Positions 1 to 7,711 of a stretch of 64,000 bases of DNA are shown here, piece after piece (position 1 is the first letter of the stretch; each line of letters opens with the position of its first letter). The notes beneath the pieces are model-generated. The model was not told the DNA's origin. It worked only from the letters and a program-made list of their open reading frames with translations, and made no database searches. This stretch comes from Flexilinea flocculi (GTDB taxonomy: Bacteria; Chloroflexota; Anaerolineae; Anaerolineales; Anaerolineaceae). The stretch spans positions 186,001 to 250,000 of the forward strand of contig NZ_DF968179.1 in the NCBI RefSeq assembly GCF_001192795.1, given 5' to 3'. The translations under genes and the position numbers were made by a program.

Positions 1-492
1 ACAGTGATTCTCAGTCCTTGTATTGTGATTGGACCTGGTGACCATTATCGAAAATCGAATTCATTCTTGGTACAGTTTCATGACCATCCTCCGTTATTTC
101 ATGTTGATGGCGGAATTAATTTAATCCATGTGCAGGATGTTGTGGAAGGATTGATACAATCCGTCACGTATGGGGAAAGAGGAGAACGATATCTTCTAAG
201 CGGAACGAACGTTTCTTTCCAGAAATTATTTCTTCTGATGTCCGATGTCCTAAACTTCACATCTCCGAAATTAGCGTTATCGAATCGTTTCTCCAGAATC
301 TTGTTTCAATTTATAAATGGAGAAAAAAATCCATCCAACGTCGGAAATATTGAAAATGATCTGTTTCATTTTGCAGGATATTATTTTTTTTATGAATCAA
401 GAAAAGCTCGCATACAGCTCCGGCTTTCTCCTCCGAGGAATCTGACTGATTCATTAAAAGAATCCTGGAATTGGTTTAAAGGAATGCAGTAA
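1..492 (+). CDS. C-terminal part of an NAD(P)-dependent sugar epimerase/reductase (extended SDR), cut by the window edge
   Basis: The reading frame is open from base 1, so the N-terminal Rossmann half with the nucleotide-binding Gly motif lies outside the window. The visible part starts TVILSPCIVIGPGD, matching the segment that follows the active-site Tyr-Lys helix in dihydroflavonol-reductase-like or epimerase-like extended SDRs. It continues with NLIHVQDVVEGLI, the usual 'VHVDDV' motif, and with GERYLLSG, typical of this subgroup. The ATG of the next gene follows the stop directly, so the two are co-transcribed, which suggests a role in surface glycan or lipid-linked sugar synthesis. The substrate cannot be told from this half. 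Confidence 0.8.
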   Translation, partial: TVILSPCIVIGPGDHYRKSNSFLVQFHDHPPLFHVDGGINLIHVQDVVEGLIQSVTYGERGERYLLSGTNVSFQKLFLLMSDVLNFTSPKLALSNRFSRILFQFINGEKNPSNVGNIENDLFHFAGYYFFYESRKARIQLRLSPPRNLTDSLKESWNWFKGMQ

Positions 493-1530
493 ATGGAAAA
501 AAAGACAATTTGTATGTTGCCTGAAATTACTTCTTTGGGCGGTCCGGGGACGTTTCAGAAGAAATTTCAAGAAGAAGCTGCAAAATCGGGCATTGAAGTG
601 CATTTTAATCCCGAAAGGAAGGATATCGGTGCCTTTCTCATCATTGGAGCTCCGCGCCGTTATATTCCATATCTCCTTCGGGCTCGTCTATGCAATATTC
701 CCGTGATTCAGCGCCTGAACGGGATGAATTGGATTCATCAGGTTGTGGATTCAGGATTGAAGTATTATCTTCATTCGGAATTCGACAATCTTTCCATCGC
801 ATTTGTACGAAGATGGATTGCTTCCGGCATTATCTATCAAAGCCCATTTTGTGAAGAAAGATGGAACAAAAAATTTGGAGTATTAAAGAAACCAGTAAAA
901 ATTATTTATAACGGTGTCAATCTGGATGATTTTAAACCTTCTGAAACGACACCGGATTCACACTCAATTCAAATTATGATGGTTGAAGGGAATCTTGAAC
1001 ACGGAAGTGAGTACGGTATTGAAATTGCTATCCGAATGATTCTGGGTTTGTCAGAAATATTTCCTTGTTCGATCGTTCTTCAAATTGCCGGAAATGTCAA
1101 TCCGCAATCCAGGGAACGAATTCAAGCGACTTTCAATGCATTACCATCTCATGTTCAAGTAAATTTTCTCGGAGTTCTTCCAAAACAGGAGATTGCTGCA
1201 TTGGAATCACAGTCAACATTTTTCTATTCTGCTGAAATACTGACTGCATGTCCAAATTCCGTGATCGAAGCTCTGGCTTGCGGTTTGCCAGTGTTGGGTT
1301 TTGATACCGGATCACTGAAAGATGTTGTCGGAGATGGTGGTATCGTGATTTCTTATGGCGCTGATTATTTAAAACTGGAGGAACCGGATATAAAAGGGCT
1401 AATTCAGGCAGCAGAAACAATTGTTCGTGATAATTTGAAGTACCGTATCCGAGCAAGAAAACGAGCGGAAAACGTCTTCCCTTTGGATCAAATGACTCTG
1501 GACTATATTCGATTTTGTTTAAAAGATTGA
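493..1530 (+). CDS. GT4-family glycosyltransferase
   Basis: A 345-residue cytoplasmic glycosyltransferase with GT-B features. There is an N-terminal Gly-rich start (SLGGPGTFQKKF, about residues 14-25), the inter-domain motif IIYNGVNLDDF near 137-147, and the nucleotide-sugar-binding segment EALACGLPVLGFDTGS near 259-274, whose Glu normally contacts the donor ribose. The family transfers sugars from nucleotide donors onto lipid carriers or growing polysaccharides. The start directly abuts the stop of the SDR gene, with an AGGA-like site inside that gene, so both are one operon. The N-terminal half is poorly conserved, so the acceptor is unknown. Confidence 0.85.
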   Translation: MEKKTICMLPEITSLGGPGTFQKKFQEEAAKSGIEVHFNPERKDIGAFLIIGAPRRYIPYLLRARLCNIPVIQRLNGMNWIHQVVDSGLKYYLHSEFDNLSIAFVRRWIASGIIYQSPFCEERWNKKFGVLKKPVKIIYNGVNLDDFKPSETTPDSHSIQIMMVEGNLEHGSEYGIEIAIRMILGLSEIFPCSIVLQIAGNVNPQSRERIQATFNALPSHVQVNFLGVLPKQEIAALESQSTFFYSAEILTACPNSVIEALACGLPVLGFDTGSLKDVVGDGGIVISYGADYLKLEEPDIKGLIQAAETIVRDNLKYRIRARKRAENVFPLDQMTLDYIRFCLKD

Positions 1531-1593
1531 TTGAAAATAATCGTAAAAGCGAATTTTTCAAATCTTAAACAGCGACTCGAAAAGCATCTCAAG

Positions 1594-2103
1594 TCAGATG
1601 ATTTTCGGTTCATGGTTTGTAACGGTTAAGAACTTTTCAATCCCCTGATGTTTAAGAATCAATGTGGCAGTGTTAACAAGCGGATGACAGAAAATTCGAT
1701 CCGCTTCCCAGGCTTCTCTTAAAAAAATGGTTTGCACTTGCCGGCTGGTATCATTGATGACTGCCAACGGGGTGACCGAGCCAGGTGTAATTCCCAAAAG
1801 CTTCTGCATCTTTTCTTCACTGCCAAACCGCAGTTTCGATTCATTCAATTGTTCACCCAGCGTTTTCAAATCCGTTTTCATGTCCGAACGGGTGATAAGC
1901 AAGAAAAAACGGTTCCCTTTGTGATTTGACAAAAACAGATTTTTTGCGGAAAAACCGTTTAGGTGATTGGTATAAAGATCTGCTTGCTCATTGGTATATA
2001 CAGCAGGATGTGCATAGTACTCGTAATCTATTTCGTGTTTGTCCAAAAAACTCAATAAAGATTTCTCATCATAAATTAATATTTGCGGGTCAGAATTCAT
2101 CAT
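1594..2103 (-). CDS. YbaK/ProX-domain protein, probable trans-editing prolyl-tRNA deacylase
   Basis: A 169-residue single-domain protein of the YbaK/aminoacyl-tRNA deacylase superfamily, closest in character to ProX (PrdX, ProXp-ala). Recognisable segments are LLSFLDKHEIDYEYYAHPAVYTNEQ at the N-terminus, AKNLFLSNHKGNRFFL (the usual 'KNLFLRDKKGRRHYL'), and LLGITPGSVTPLAVIND, the hallmark 'L.PGSVTPFGLIND' loop. ProX proteins hydrolyse Ala mischarged onto tRNA-Pro. Two ATG codons are adjacent at the start and the ribosome site is weak. It lies 9 bp downstream of the phosphoribosyltransferase gene and is probably translated from the same mRNA. Confidence 0.85.
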   Translation of the reverse strand: MMNSDPQILIYDEKSLLSFLDKHEIDYEYYAHPAVYTNEQADLYTNHLNGFSAKNLFLSNHKGNRFFLLITRSDMKTDLKTLGEQLNESKLRFGSEEKMQKLLGITPGSVTPLAVINDTSRQVQTIFLREAWEADRIFCHPLVNTATLILKHQGIEKFLTVTNHEPKII

Positions 2104-2112
2104 CCGTTTTTT

Positions 2113-2622
2113 TTAGCAAAAATTTGCTAACAATATGTCCTTTCCCCTTGCGGCTTCCCAAGGATAAATGATCCATGCGTCCGTAATTGCTGCAAAAAAA
2201 TCAGGTTTGTCATTTTTAAATAGATTCATTTTTGGATTGAAATGGAGAACACAGGTGAACGGGATTCCCTGAACTCCGCTGATTCTGCTTTTGATTGTCG
2301 AAAGACATCTGCCGGTCCCCCATGCGTTACTGACAATCAGAATATTCTTATTGGCAAGCTGTGAATCGGCTGGAAAGTTCTTGATATTTGGCCATGCCAG
2401 TAAACGCGGATCCTGGCGCTGTGTTTCCATTTCAAATTCTTTGGGGTAATCAATTTTTACCAATAGTAAATCCTCAATGCCCAAAACCTCGGATAAGATG
2501 CTGCCGGGGATAGTTCCTCCTTTGCTCAGCATCAAAATCGCATCAAAATTTGTGTGAAATTGCGGGATCAGATGATCGATCAGCCGATCGACTTCCTGCC
2601 ACGAAATCAGTTCTTTGCGCAT
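2113..2622 (-). CDS. Phosphoribosyltransferase-fold protein with altered PRPP motif
   Basis: A 169-residue protein resembling archaeal-type hypoxanthine/xanthine-guanine phosphoribosyltransferases: SWQEVDRLIDHL, then DAILMLSKGGTIPGSILSEVLGI. The PRPP-binding motif of type I PRTases, normally four hydrophobic residues, two acidic residues and TGxT, reads ILIVSNAWGTGRCL (about residues 92-105). Both acidic residues are replaced by Ser-Asn and the final Thr by Cys. The fold is therefore clear but catalysis is doubtful, and a binding or regulatory role is possible. The start is ATG at 2622 because a GAGG sequence lies 8 bases upstream. An in-frame TTG 15 bases further upstream would consume that site. 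Confidence 0.7.
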   Translation of the reverse strand: MRKELISWQEVDRLIDHLIPQFHTNFDAILMLSKGGTIPGSILSEVLGIEDLLLVKIDYPKEFEMETQRQDPRLLAWPNIKNFPADSQLANKNILIVSNAWGTGRCLSTIKSRISGVQGIPFTCVLHFNPKMNLFKNDKPDFFAAITDAWIIYPWEAARGKDILLANFC

Positions 2623-2868
2623 ACTTGTATTCCTCAAATCTTAAAAAACCATTTGCAAAATCGAAATCTCTTGTAAGCAAATAATCGAGGGACAGCAACC
2701 TGTTTGTCTGGATATTTAAATGCTTATCCTTGGATTCTTCATAATTTTTTTCTTTTCTCATACGGTCTTTCGAAAAATCGAATTACTGAATCAGAAGAAA
2801 GCATGTCCCTAAGAATAATTTTATTATAGTAAATTTTAACTTCAAAAATTATCAAGTGCGGAATTCGT

Positions 2869-3066
2869 CAGCAATTCCAAATGTGGAAAGAATTCTTTAT
2901 TGTTGTATTGTTTTAAATACTTTACACCAAAGATTTAAATGATAAATCCATTCCATTTGGCTTGTTTCATATAATTTCATGTCGTTCATCATTCATTCTG
3001 ATAAAAGTCTTTAATTTTTTCGACAATTTTTTTCGTTTCTTCGAATTCCCATATTTCGAATTACTG
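2869..3066. repeat. Intergenic palindromic element, diverged copy R1
   Basis: The left end (CAGCAATTCCAAATGTGG) and right end (CCATATTTCGAATTACTG) of the dispersed family are present, with ATTGTTGTATTG beside the left end, but the interior is unusual and no central hairpin is clear. It occupies most of the gap between divergent genes (2623-3152). Otherwise that gap shows only AT-rich DNA. Confidence 0.6.
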
Positions 3067-3152
3067 ATTGCTGCCGGCCGTCTTTGAAAAACAGCACAGG
3101 GTAAACTATAATTATTTTGATTCGGACAGACCAAGAAAGTGAACTGATTTTT

Positions 3153-3638
3153 ATGAGGCTAAATCGAATTATCTGGTTTTTGATTATGATCGTTGCAGGT
3201 GCTGTGCTTGGGCTTTATTATGCCTGGATCGTGAATCCTGTGCGGTTTATTGATGCGACTTTCTATGATCTACGCCAGGATTACAAAGCGGATTATATCC
3301 TGATGGCTGCAGAAATCTATCACGAAAATCCTGTCCTGTTTCAAACGATGATTCGCATTGATCGGTTAATGGAAAATTCTGCGGAGGAAGCAGTGGCTAA
3401 TGCGATATCCAATGCTGAAAAATTAGGCTATTCTGAAAACGATTTGGATCTGTTATATAACTTGAATAATGCTGTGGGCGGAAAAAAAGACGAGACTGTT
3501 GAACCGGAAGATATCTTTATCGAATATAACATTCCCGAAATCAATCATCAGGACATTTCTACGCCAACGGTTCCAGCCAATGAGGACTTCCATAATTCGT
3601 CTGAGAATCCATTTGAGCAAGGTGACGGTAATGGTTGA
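3153..3638 (+). CDS. Small single-pass membrane protein, paralogue of the next gene
   Basis: About 161 residues, with one N-terminal transmembrane segment (IIWFLIMIVAGAVLGLYYAW, about residues 5-24) and a soluble remainder rich in acidic and Asn residues. After the membrane segment comes YYAWIVNPVRFIDATFYDL and a DY motif that recurs almost unchanged in the following gene, so the two are tandem duplicates. The start is ATG at 3153; an upstream TTG at 3117 is possible but has no ribosome site. It overlaps the next gene by 8 bp. I do not recognise the family; the C-terminal tail (PEINHQDISTPTVPANED) looks disordered. The exposed side is uncertain. Confidence 0.7.
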   Translation: MRLNRIIWFLIMIVAGAVLGLYYAWIVNPVRFIDATFYDLRQDYKADYILMAAEIYHENPVLFQTMIRIDRLMENSAEEAVANAISNAEKLGYSENDLDLLYNLNNAVGGKKDETVEPEDIFIEYNIPEINHQDISTPTVPANEDFHNSSENPFEQGDGNG

Positions 3639-4158
3639 ACATAAAAAGCGGGGACCTTATTATTTAATAACCGGACTGGTGATTGGATTGATCATTGGTC
3701 TGTTCTATGCCTGGGTGATGAATCCTACCCGATATGTTGATATCACGCCAAAATCACTGCATGCAGATTATCAAAAATTATATTTGCAGATGATTGCAGA
3801 ATCTTATCAGGCGAATGAAGACATGGGAAGATCCTATTCCCGGATCAAACAGATGATGGATCCAGTTAATCTGGATACCCTTCGTTCCATGTTGTTAGAG
3901 ATGGAAAGCGATCCTGATTTTAAGGAATCTTTTGATGTAATCAGAAATTTTATTAATGATTTGGATATCTATATCCGGAATCAAAACAACTGGCAAGCGG
4001 AAAATCACCAGAATCCGGTTATAGAGATGTCTCCCGTAGAAAATTTCGAATTTGAAAATCAAACGAAACCCACTGCAGAAACTCTTCGCGTTATTGCTCC
4101 TGAATCATCCGGCGGTTCTCAACAGTCAGATGGTTTTTATGTGATTTCCAATCCCTGA
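3631..4158 (+). CDS. Small single-pass membrane protein, paralogue of the preceding gene
   Basis: About 175 residues with a transmembrane segment near residues 9-28 (YYLITGLVIGLIIGLFYAWV), then NPTRYVDITPKSLHADYQKLYLQMIAESY. This closely parallels the preceding protein (NPVRFIDATFYDLRQDYKADYILMAAEIY). The middle is probably helical and the last 50 residues are low in complexity (Asn, Glu, Ser, Pro). The ATG at 3631 has AAGGTG just upstream and lies before the previous stop (3636-3638), which implies translational coupling. An alternative upstream start would run deep inside the preceding gene. Function unknown. Confidence 0.75.
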   Translation: MVEHKKRGPYYLITGLVIGLIIGLFYAWVMNPTRYVDITPKSLHADYQKLYLQMIAESYQANEDMGRSYSRIKQMMDPVNLDTLRSMLLEMESDPDFKESFDVIRNFINDLDIYIRNQNNWQAENHQNPVIEMSPVENFEFENQTKPTAETLRVIAPESSGGSQQSDGFYVISNP

Positions 4159-4188
4159 TGTGGAACGGAGATCAAAAACTCAAGTGTT

Positions 4189-4369
4189 CAGTAATTTGAA
4201 ATCAGAAAAAGCTTTATAGAAAAAAGAGAAATCTTGTTGTTATGGTGTTTTTATGCTTCGCGCAAAAACATCATGACTACAAATAATTCAATACATGTTT
4301 CGAACAACGGATGAAAAATATTACATATCCAATCATGAAAATTGAATTCTATTTTCGTAGGAATTACTG
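4189..4369. repeat. Intergenic palindromic element, long composite copy R2
   Basis: Left end CAGTAATTTGAAATCAG; central hairpin at about 4233-4282 with GTGTTTTT and AAAAACATCA arms around ATGCTTCGCGC. Next is an ATGTTTCGAAC block and a further extension ending in GGAATTACTG. The extension is shared with the copy at 54174-54352. It lies between the membrane-protein pair and frr. Confidence 0.8.
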
Positions 4370-4381
4370 TGTTGCAGCGTG

Positions 4382-4387
4382 TATAAT
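4382..4387 (+). promoter_or_regulatory. Possible -10 element of the frr-uppS-cdsA operon
   Basis: TATAAT preceded by TG, 50 bases before the frr start and 13 bases after the end of repeat R2. No convincing -35 hexamer is at the right distance, so this may be an extended -10 promoter. Confidence 0.4.
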
Positions 4388-4437
4388 GGAAACATTATCT
4401 GCGATGAGTTTTGAAAGAAAAATATTTGGAGGTTTTT

Positions 4438-4995
4438 ATGATCAATGAAGTTTTAGATGATGCAGAGAATCGAATGAAAAGCGCAATTAAGGTATTGGAA
4501 GATGATTTGGAGGGTATTCGAACTGGCAGAGCCACGCCGACTTTGGTCGAAAAGCTGATAGTCGAATATTATGGAATGCCGACACCTTTTAATCAGGTTT
4601 CAACCATCAGCATACCCGATGCTCGCACAATTCTAATTCGTCCATTTGAATCCTCACTGATTAAAGCAATGGAAAAATCAATTCAGGCGTCAGAGTTGGG
4701 ATTGACTCCCAGCAATGATGGGAAATCCATTCGCCTGATGTTGCCCCCATTGACCGAGGAGCGCAGAAGAGATTTGATGAAGGTTGTTAACAATCGACTT
4801 GAAGATGCGCGTGTTGCAATCCGAAACATCCGCAGAGATGTCATTAAAGATATTAAAGATTTTGAAAAAGAAAAAATGATTTCTGAAGATGATCGGAAAA
4901 AAGGCGAAGAAAAAATTCAGAAATTAATCGATCAATATATTGCTCAAATTGATGAAGTTGGAAGACATAAAGAGAAAGAAATCATGGAGGTTTAA
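4438..4995 (+). CDS. frr: Ribosome recycling factor
   Basis: A 185-residue protein of exactly the usual RRF length. It works with EF-G to split post-termination ribosomes. Family signatures are visible throughout: the N-terminal helix ENRMKSAIKVLEDDLEGIRTGRATP, then LIVEYYGMPTPFNQVSTISIPDARTILIRPF, LTPSNDGKSIRLMLPPLTEERR, and the C-terminal helix with KDFEKEKMISEDD. The ATG at 4438 is preceded by GGAGG with a 7-base gap; an in-frame ATG at 4411 would add nine residues and ignores that site. It starts an operon with uppS (9 bp gap) and cdsA, the common bacterial order frr-uppS-cdsA. Confidence 0.97.
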   Translation: MINEVLDDAENRMKSAIKVLEDDLEGIRTGRATPTLVEKLIVEYYGMPTPFNQVSTISIPDARTILIRPFESSLIKAMEKSIQASELGLTPSNDGKSIRLMLPPLTEERRRDLMKVVNNRLEDARVAIRNIRRDVIKDIKDFEKEKMISEDDRKKGEEKIQKLIDQYIAQIDEVGRHKEKEIMEV

Positions 4996-5004
4996 TCAAA
5001 ATCA

Positions 5005-5730
5005 ATGACTGAGTTGAAATTAGATGTTCCACCTGAACGGATCCCACGCCACATTGCTATCATTATGGATGGAAATGGCCGATGGGCAAAAAAACGCGGA
5101 TTGCCTCGGTTAGCTGGTCATAGACAGGGAACGGAAAATTTACGCAGAATTATTAAGGCGTGTGTTGAGTTTGGAATCAAGTATCTTACGATCTATGCGT
5201 TTTCAACCGAAAATTGGGGAAGACCTGAAGATGAGGTTAGAGGACTCAATCAGATATTCAATGATGCTTTTGTAAATGAATTTGATGAATTGAACCGTCA
5301 GGGTGTGCGGATTATCCATCTCGGACAACGAGAAGGGATCGGAAGCGATATGATGGCAAAAATCGATGATGCGGTTGAAAAATCGAAGACAAACGATCGG
5401 TTAACACTATCTGTCGGTTTAAATTATGGCAGCCGTAATGAAATTATGCATGCTGTCCGTAAAATTGTAGCAGATGGAATTCCTGTCGACCAAATTACAG
5501 AACCATTGATCAGCGATTATTTGTTTACAAAAGGGATCCCTGATCCGGATTTGGTAATCCGAACATCAGGTGAATTACGTTTAAGCAACTTCCTGCTTTG
5601 GCAGTCAGCATATTCTGAGTGGGTATTCCCGGATGTGCTATGGCCTGACTACAGTCGTGAAGAATTAATAAAATCAATCCAAGAATATGCAAAAAGGGAC
5701 AGACGTTTTGGCAAAATTAACGATAAATGA
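5005..5730 (+). CDS. uppS: Isoprenyl transferase (undecaprenyl diphosphate synthase)
   Basis: A 241-residue cis-prenyltransferase. It extends farnesyl diphosphate with isopentenyl diphosphate to make the C55 lipid carrier for wall and surface glycans. The diphosphate-binding motif IMDGNGRWAKKRG lies at residues 20-32, with the catalytic Asp at 22. LAGHRQG, IYAFSTENWGRP and the C-terminal RTSGELRLSNFLLWQSAYSEW are all family signatures. It is the second gene of the frr-uppS-cdsA operon, and its 3' end is followed closely by cdsA. Confidence 0.97.
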   Translation: MTELKLDVPPERIPRHIAIIMDGNGRWAKKRGLPRLAGHRQGTENLRRIIKACVEFGIKYLTIYAFSTENWGRPEDEVRGLNQIFNDAFVNEFDELNRQGVRIIHLGQREGIGSDMMAKIDDAVEKSKTNDRLTLSVGLNYGSRNEIMHAVRKIVADGIPVDQITEPLISDYLFTKGIPDPDLVIRTSGELRLSNFLLWQSAYSEWVFPDVLWPDYSREELIKSIQEYAKRDRRFGKINDK

Positions 5731-5746
5731 GCAAGGTGATCATTCT

Positions 5747-6571
5747 ATGCTGAAACGTGTTATTTCAGTAATCGTACTTGCACCGATTTTGTTGTACCTG
5801 GTTTATCTGGGCGGCATTCCATTTCTTATTGGCTGCTTCCTGATATTGGGCATTTCGGCTTATGAATTTGGTCATATTTATAACCGTGATGAAAAATGTA
5901 AAACACCTATCGCCCTATTGGTGGTTATGGTCCTGCTGCTGGCGTCTGCAAGGTATTTTATCGGTTTTGATGCTTCGCAGCGCATGATGACAAGCTGCAT
6001 CATGGTTTCGATGATCTGGGGTATTTTTGCCTATGAGCATCATAGTACGAGAGCTGCTTTTGGCTTTGCAGTCCTGGTGACGGGTTTGGTCTATATCGGC
6101 TGGCTTGGCAGTTACATGATTTCTCTGCGTCAGGTTGATAACGGGTTTTGGTGGCTGACCCTTTGTCTATTGATAGTATGGATGAACGATACAGGAGCTT
6201 TATTCGTTGGTAAGAAATTTGGCAAGCATCATATGCTGCCCAAAGTCAGCCCGCAGAAATCCTGGGAAGGGTATCTGGGCGGAATTCTGACAGCTTTACT
6301 GACAGCGTGTTTATTGCATATTGCTTTTCCGGCAATCTCAAATATGCTGACCAGGAACCAGGTCCTGATTTTGGCTTTCATCTTATCTGCCTTTGCCTCC
6401 ATGGGGGATTTTGGAGAGAGCATGATCAAACGGACATTCGACATTAAAGATTCTTCCAATATCATTCCCGGTCATGGCGGTTTCTTTGACCGTTTTGACA
6501 CGGTTTTCTGGGCAATGCCGATTTGTTATTTGTTCTATGAACTGATCAGTTACGGGCTGTTACAAGTTTAA
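5747..6571 (+). CDS. cdsA: Phosphatidate cytidylyltransferase
   Basis: A 274-residue polytopic membrane enzyme that converts phosphatidate and CTP to CDP-diacylglycerol, the precursor of acidic phospholipids. The C-terminal signature is clear: VSPQKSWEGYLGG, then GDFGESMIKRTFDIKDSSNIIPGHGGFFDRFD. The preceding two thirds form a series of hydrophobic helices. ATG at 5747 has AAGGTGA upstream; a longer in-frame opening inside uppS is not needed. Its last 26 bp overlap the 3' end of the convergent gene on the minus strand, so no terminator separates the two. Confidence 0.95.
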   Translation: MLKRVISVIVLAPILLYLVYLGGIPFLIGCFLILGISAYEFGHIYNRDEKCKTPIALLVVMVLLLASARYFIGFDASQRMMTSCIMVSMIWGIFAYEHHSTRAAFGFAVLVTGLVYIGWLGSYMISLRQVDNGFWWLTLCLLIVWMNDTGALFVGKKFGKHHMLPKVSPQKSWEGYLGGILTALLTACLLHIAFPAISNMLTRNQVLILAFILSAFASMGDFGESMIKRTFDIKDSSNIIPGHGGFFDRFDTVFWAMPICYLFYELISYGLLQV

Positions 6572-7658
6572 TCGTTCCATTTGAAAGCCGTATATTAACC
6601 GGGATAACTGGCCCAGTCATTTCCATTGGATATATTTCATTACCGGACTGCATATAGTTTTCCGGATATGTGACTGTTGTATTTTCTCCAGAGTATGTGC
6701 AATAAACCGCTGTGCCCTCTGGAATAAAAATTCGAATGGTACCATTCGCTGATTGGAGGTTAATCGGTATTTGCGATGAATAGGGCAGCATGATATCAAT
6801 GTTGCCGGTATTATTCATGATATCAGCGCTTGCGAGACTCATTCCTCGAAAGTCGATGATTTGATAACCGTTGTTCATCTTTAAGGATAAAGCAACGTTT
6901 TTTCTCTGACTGACTTTTAGATTCCAAAAAGCATCTGAGTCTTTGTTTTCATTTGCCGCAGTACTGGACAGCGCATAAGTAACTGAATATTCATCCTGGA
7001 GCATTTCTTCTGAAAATGTCTCATTGGAAGCTAATGCGATTGAACCAGTGAGTGAGCGATTGTCCAGATTTTCACTTTTTAATTGTAACTTTCCTGAGTT
7101 GACGCCAAATCGCAGCGTGATATTCGCTTGCTGCGGCAGTAAATAATCGATCTGACGGGATCGGGAACCGGATGAAACGCCCCCCGGTCCGGGAGTAGTC
7201 AGCGGATAGCTTTTCGCCATGCCTGAACTGGTAGGAAGCGGAACATCTGGTATCGGCACAATTCCTTTTGCTCCTAAAATGGCATAAACCAGAATGGCGA
7301 TGATAATGATTACCAGCAAACTTCCAGCCAGACTCCTTCCGCATAACAGCATATCGATTCCAAAAAGAATTAGAAGCAATGGCCAAAAATTAATAAAAAC
7401 ATTCCAAGTCTCACTGGATCCGGCTGTGATATTAAAAATAAGAACTGCCAATCCGGAGAAGACCAGAACAGCAGCACCAAGGATTCTTTTCGCTCCGAAA
7501 AACAAGTCCAATCCCGCTGCGATAAAAATTGCAGGCCAAGCGATTTCCATCAATGCTCCGCTCGATGTACCGAGCAGCCCCATAGCTTGTAGCTGGAAAA
7601 AGGCACCAGCAAGAATCACAATGATCGGCATGAAATAGGTCTTATTCGAATTTTCCAT
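6546..7658 (-). CDS. LiaF-like membrane protein with beta-helical C-terminal domain
   Basis: About 370 residues. The N-terminal third has four or five transmembrane helices in the pattern of DUF5668/LiaF-type proteins (YFMPIIVILAGAFFQLQAMGLL, IAWPAIFIAAGLDLFF, WPLLLILFGIDMLL). It is followed by a Gly/Ser/Pro-rich linker and a C-terminal domain of about 200 residues with recurring NxGNIDI/NGTIRIFIP/NGTIKLV strands, as in the 'cell wall-active antibiotics response' fold. Related proteins inhibit envelope-stress kinases, but no LiaRS pair is adjacent. Start uncertain: ATG at 7658 or TTG at 7676, neither with a clear ribosome site. Convergent with and overlapping cdsA. Confidence 0.65.
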   Translation of the reverse strand: MENSNKTYFMPIIVILAGAFFQLQAMGLLGTSSGALMEIAWPAIFIAAGLDLFFGAKRILGAAVLVFSGLAVLIFNITAGSSETWNVFINFWPLLLILFGIDMLLCGRSLAGSLLVIIIIAILVYAILGAKGIVPIPDVPLPTSSGMAKSYPLTTPGPGGVSSGSRSRQIDYLLPQQANITLRFGVNSGKLQLKSENLDNRSLTGSIALASNETFSEEMLQDEYSVTYALSSTAANENKDSDAFWNLKVSQRKNVALSLKMNNGYQIIDFRGMSLASADIMNNTGNIDIMLPYSSQIPINLQSANGTIRIFIPEGTAVYCTYSGENTTVTYPENYMQSGNEIYPMEMTGPVIPVNIRLSNGTIKLVTARN

Positions 7659-7711
7659 ATAAACAGAGGGTTGCAATATTCATGCCGGATAAACCGGAAA
7701 CAGCAGGGAGA

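Noticed and set aside
2543-2761. Minus-strand open frame of 72 codons overlapping the phosphoribosyltransferase gene
   Set aside because: It overlaps the real gene in another frame, has no ribosome site and reads like random translation.
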